Shown: piece by piece, positions 61,600 through 64,000 of the stretch
Layout of the letters: each line of letters starts with the position of its first letter
Position numbering within the stretch: the stretch's first letter is position 1
Origin: Pyrrhosoma nymphula
Lineage: Eukaryota > Arthropoda > Insecta > Odonata > Coenagrionidae
DNA: 64,000 bases
Direction of reading: 5' to 3'
NCBI GenBank assembly: GCA_963573305.1
Contig: OY754327.1
Span: forward strand, 59,202,244 to 59,266,243
Translations under genes and position numbers: made by a program
The notes under the pieces: generated by a model
What the model was told of the DNA's origin: nothing
Databases searched by the model: none
What the model saw: the letters and a program-made list of their open reading frames with translations, nothing else

Positions 61600-62430
61600 T
61601 TTTAAGGAGAACTTGCCCGAATTTCTGGAAGGTGCAACTTTAAGCAACTTAGCACAGTTAAAAAATCGAAGATTCCACATAAAAAATAAATCGTAATTCC
61701 TTCAAAAATAGGTATGTTGTAACCTTTGCGGGCTCTGATGTGGTCCTAATACTTTTAGTTCAGTATCGTAATACTAACAAGCAATTTACACGATAAATGA
61801 AGGATTTTTACCTTACTTCCTAGAAACCAAACTGACTCAAGTATGAGACTGATTGATCACTACATGGGATCAAATAATCTCAATACAACCGTGAAAGATA
61901 ATAGTGACATTAGTAAAATATCTGTAAGTTAATGATCGATAATTGACCGTAAATAAACCATTTACTACAGACCATATTACTTTATCCATAAGTGCCGTAC
62001 ACGATCACTTCAAGGAGTACCTCTTAGAATTACCTACCAATTGAAAACGGAATAAAATAAATTTCCTCAAGCCTAATAAAATTTTACCATGAATTGACAG
62101 AGTACCAGACTCCCACGGAGGAAAATGCATTGATAATGAAGCTCATTTCTAATAGATGGAGGCTAAAAAAATAGCTCATGGAAAAAAAGTGAAAAATCAA
62201 TTCTACGTAATGCTTATCTACCACAAGGTTGCCAACCTTTTCGGATATTCATTCACGACATTTGAATGCATTTTTCTTCCAGTCCTAATAGTATCCGATG
62301 ACCCCCAAGGATTTGTTTCCCTTCCAACGCCTTCCTCCCCGAGGAAGGAAACAATAAGGAGGAAGACGATCCGTCGCGATGAGATGAGCCGACACCCACA
62401 CGCGGACACAAACCTCGCCTTGTAATTGCC
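61600..62430. other. AT-rich intergenic DNA
   Basis: No gene or bounded repeat is recognised. Confidence 0.45.
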
Positions 62431-62434
62431 GCGT

Positions 62435-62740
62435 CCGTCCCCTCGCACCTGAGTTTCCCTCCTCCCCTCTAACCAACAGCCACAGAAAGACCATTCCACA
62501 TCCAATCCGAACCCCTATTAAATTCTCCGAGCGTCTCCAATTGACGCGCCTCGTCTCCATCGCTTGAATCGAGATACTCTTCCCGTCGTCCCTTCTCACC
62601 TTCCACCCACCCACCACTCCCCGCCCACCTGGCACTTCTCCCGCCGCTGAGCTCACGCCTAGCCCTCCTCCTCCTTCACCGAACACAACTTTTCATTCAT
62701 TCATTTATGCTTGAACCCAGACCCCTTCTCCCCTTTCTCC
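62435..62740. repeat. Pyrimidine-rich tract
   Basis: CCTCCTCCCCTC, CACCCACC and CTTCTCC blocks on the plus strand. Confidence 0.5.
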
Positions 62741-62774
62741 TTCTTACCATGCGTTGCCTACTGATTAAAAAGTC

Positions 62775-63130
62775 TTTAAGGCCAATGGGCGAAGCGATAG
62801 GCTAATGACCGATGATTTTGGGTTCATATTCAACCGATGAATGAGGAGAGCTCAAGCATCGCCTCATAAAAGCAAGTTGAGTTCCTAATGAATGAAAAGG
62901 TAAGGGTCTGTCTGTGTGTTGGTCAAAGGTAGAGTCTTCCATCCCGAAATCCCAAGTAAGAATATCGGTAATGGTGGATATTAAGGTGGATTACCGATCC
63001 TCACTTGGGTGTTATAGCTAGAGTAATTTTTATGACTGCTCTCCTTCCATCGGATGGGACGTTAAACTGTGGATCCATTGGCTCCAGAGTAGGCTAATGT
63101 CGACGTCGAGATTCTCTACTCTAATCTTCC
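62775..63130 (+). repeat. tRNA-derived SINE copy with intact 3' module
   Basis: The head has GGGCGAAGCGATAGGCTAATGACC (from 62786) and a weak B box GGGTTCATATTC (62820-62831). The 3' end has CCATCGGATGGGACGTTAAACTGTGG (63047) and GAGTAGGCTAATGTCGACGTCG (about 63088), the clearest version of the shared 3' module in the window. Confidence 0.7.
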
Positions 63131-63385
63131 CTTTCCCCTTATAACCCATGCCCTTGCCAGCATTGCAACCAGACATTTTTGCTGAAAATGACCTCGACTG
63201 CCTTTTTTATTGCTACTACTATCGGTAATATTCAATAAAATAGGAAAGTAATAATTGACAGCAACGGATTTAAGTTCTGATAATAGTATTTATTATGAAA
63301 ATCATAGCCAACTTGATTAAATTACCGAGTGAAAACTATCAAATACTAAAATACAGACTCAGATGTGATGTAGTGGAACTGTTCC

Positions 63386-63556
63386 ATAATGTCAGCAGCA
63401 AAACACTTGCAGTTTTCCACTACTAAAAGACTTAATACGACTAGATTCGATGTTACAACATCATCTTCAACTTGATGATGATGCAGTAACATCGAAACTA
63501 GTCGTATTAAGTCTTTCAGTAGTGAATAACTGCAAACGTTTTTCTGCTTTCATTAT
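63386..63556. repeat. Foldback repeat, 71-bp arms
   Basis: The left arm (63386-63456) and right arm (63486-63556) are reverse complements with about ten mismatches. They share AGACTTAATACGACTAG against CTAGTCGTATTAAGTCT. The 29-base loop contains ATCATC and TGATGATGAT. No target duplication is obvious and there is no open frame. A decayed copy of the same family lies at 2403-2536. A MITE-like or snap-back repeat is the likely class. Confidence 0.82.
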
Positions 63557-63819
63557 CAAAATCTGTCAACATGTTCAAGTTATGCCAACAAGTTATGCCA
63601 ACGTTAATAGTCCGTGTAAAATGCTATACATTCGCTACTCACTGCGTAAATAATGCATTGGAAAACTCTGGTAGGAGGAAGAAGATAAGTAACTGGCCAC
63701 TCATACCGTTATCCATGCCTTACTACCTTAACGCCTACGAAATTTACCCCATCCCCCAAGCCTTCACGTAAAAGACTGATAAACTCTGATTGAATATACG
63801 TTTCTGATTGTTAATGTCG

Positions 63820-63890
63820 TGATAAAGCCCAGTAGGTAATGTAGACTTTAACGGCACATGAACTTTAGGTTCAATTCCTTTACTCTGGTA
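63820..63890 (+). repeat. tRNA-derived SINE head
   Basis: AAGCCCAGTAGGTAATG (63825-63841) matches the A-box/D-arm pattern and GGTTCAATTCC (63868-63878) is a perfect B box, spaced as in a tRNA. The 3' part runs toward the window end without a recognised tail. Confidence 0.55.
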
Positions 63891-64000
63891 CATAGTTTTA
63901 CATGAACTCCTCTCGCCATAGTATACTTTTCCTTCGTATACGCTTCATACGTCATTCGTAGTTAATACTGCCTACCACCAGGTATACTTTCTGAAAGTTA

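Overview
The window looks like non-coding nuclear DNA from a multicellular animal, most likely an arthropod; the species cannot be told from the sequence. I see no operons, no bacterial ribosome-binding sites and no dense reading frames. The content is AT-rich filler broken by decayed transposons, tRNA-derived short interspersed elements (SINEs), foldback repeats and long purine- or pyrimidine-biased tracts. Most long open frames lie inside those biased tracts and are compositional artefacts. I found no CRISPR array, rRNA, intact tRNA, prophage or intact multi-gene system.

Protein-coding content is very thin. The best candidate is a first coding exon on the minus strand (49955 down to 49535). 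It has an in-frame upstream stop, a good start context, and a GTGAGT donor exactly where the frame stops looking protein-like. The protein is not recognised. Weaker exon candidates lie at 315-196 and 57801-57635, both minus, and at 47.4-47.6 kb. A TATA/initiator pair with canonical spacing occurs at 29.11-29.15 kb.

Mobile DNA is the best-supported content. A complete 883-bp hAT element (21361-22243) has perfect 8-bp target duplications and a decayed transposase C-terminus with one internal stop. A 247-bp MITE (2076-2322) has 55-bp terminal inverted repeats and is flanked by TTAA. A foldback family occurs at 63.4 kb (well preserved) and 2.4 kb (decayed). At least a dozen tRNA-derived SINE copies or fragments are present. 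Several with different sequence between head and tail share a 3' module containing a CGGATGGGAC-like block and an AGGCTAATG-like block.

Layout: 0-1.3 kb palindrome, exon candidate and purine tract; 2-2.6 kb MITE and foldback copy; 5-9.5 kb biased tracts and a strong G-quadruplex motif; 10.4-12.6 kb three SINE heads; 12.8-21 kb hairpins, purine tracts and AT-rich DNA; 21.4-22.2 kb hAT element; 24-29.2 kb hairpin, SINE and promoter-like repeat; 32-46 kb SINE fragments, purine/pyrimidine mosaic and a CpG-rich block; 49.5-51.3 kb the exon candidate with a degenerate tandem repeat and CpG-rich DNA upstream of it; 52.7-56.8 kb homopolymers and long purine tracts; 57.6-64 kb an exon candidate, SINEs, pyrimidine tracts and the foldback repeat.
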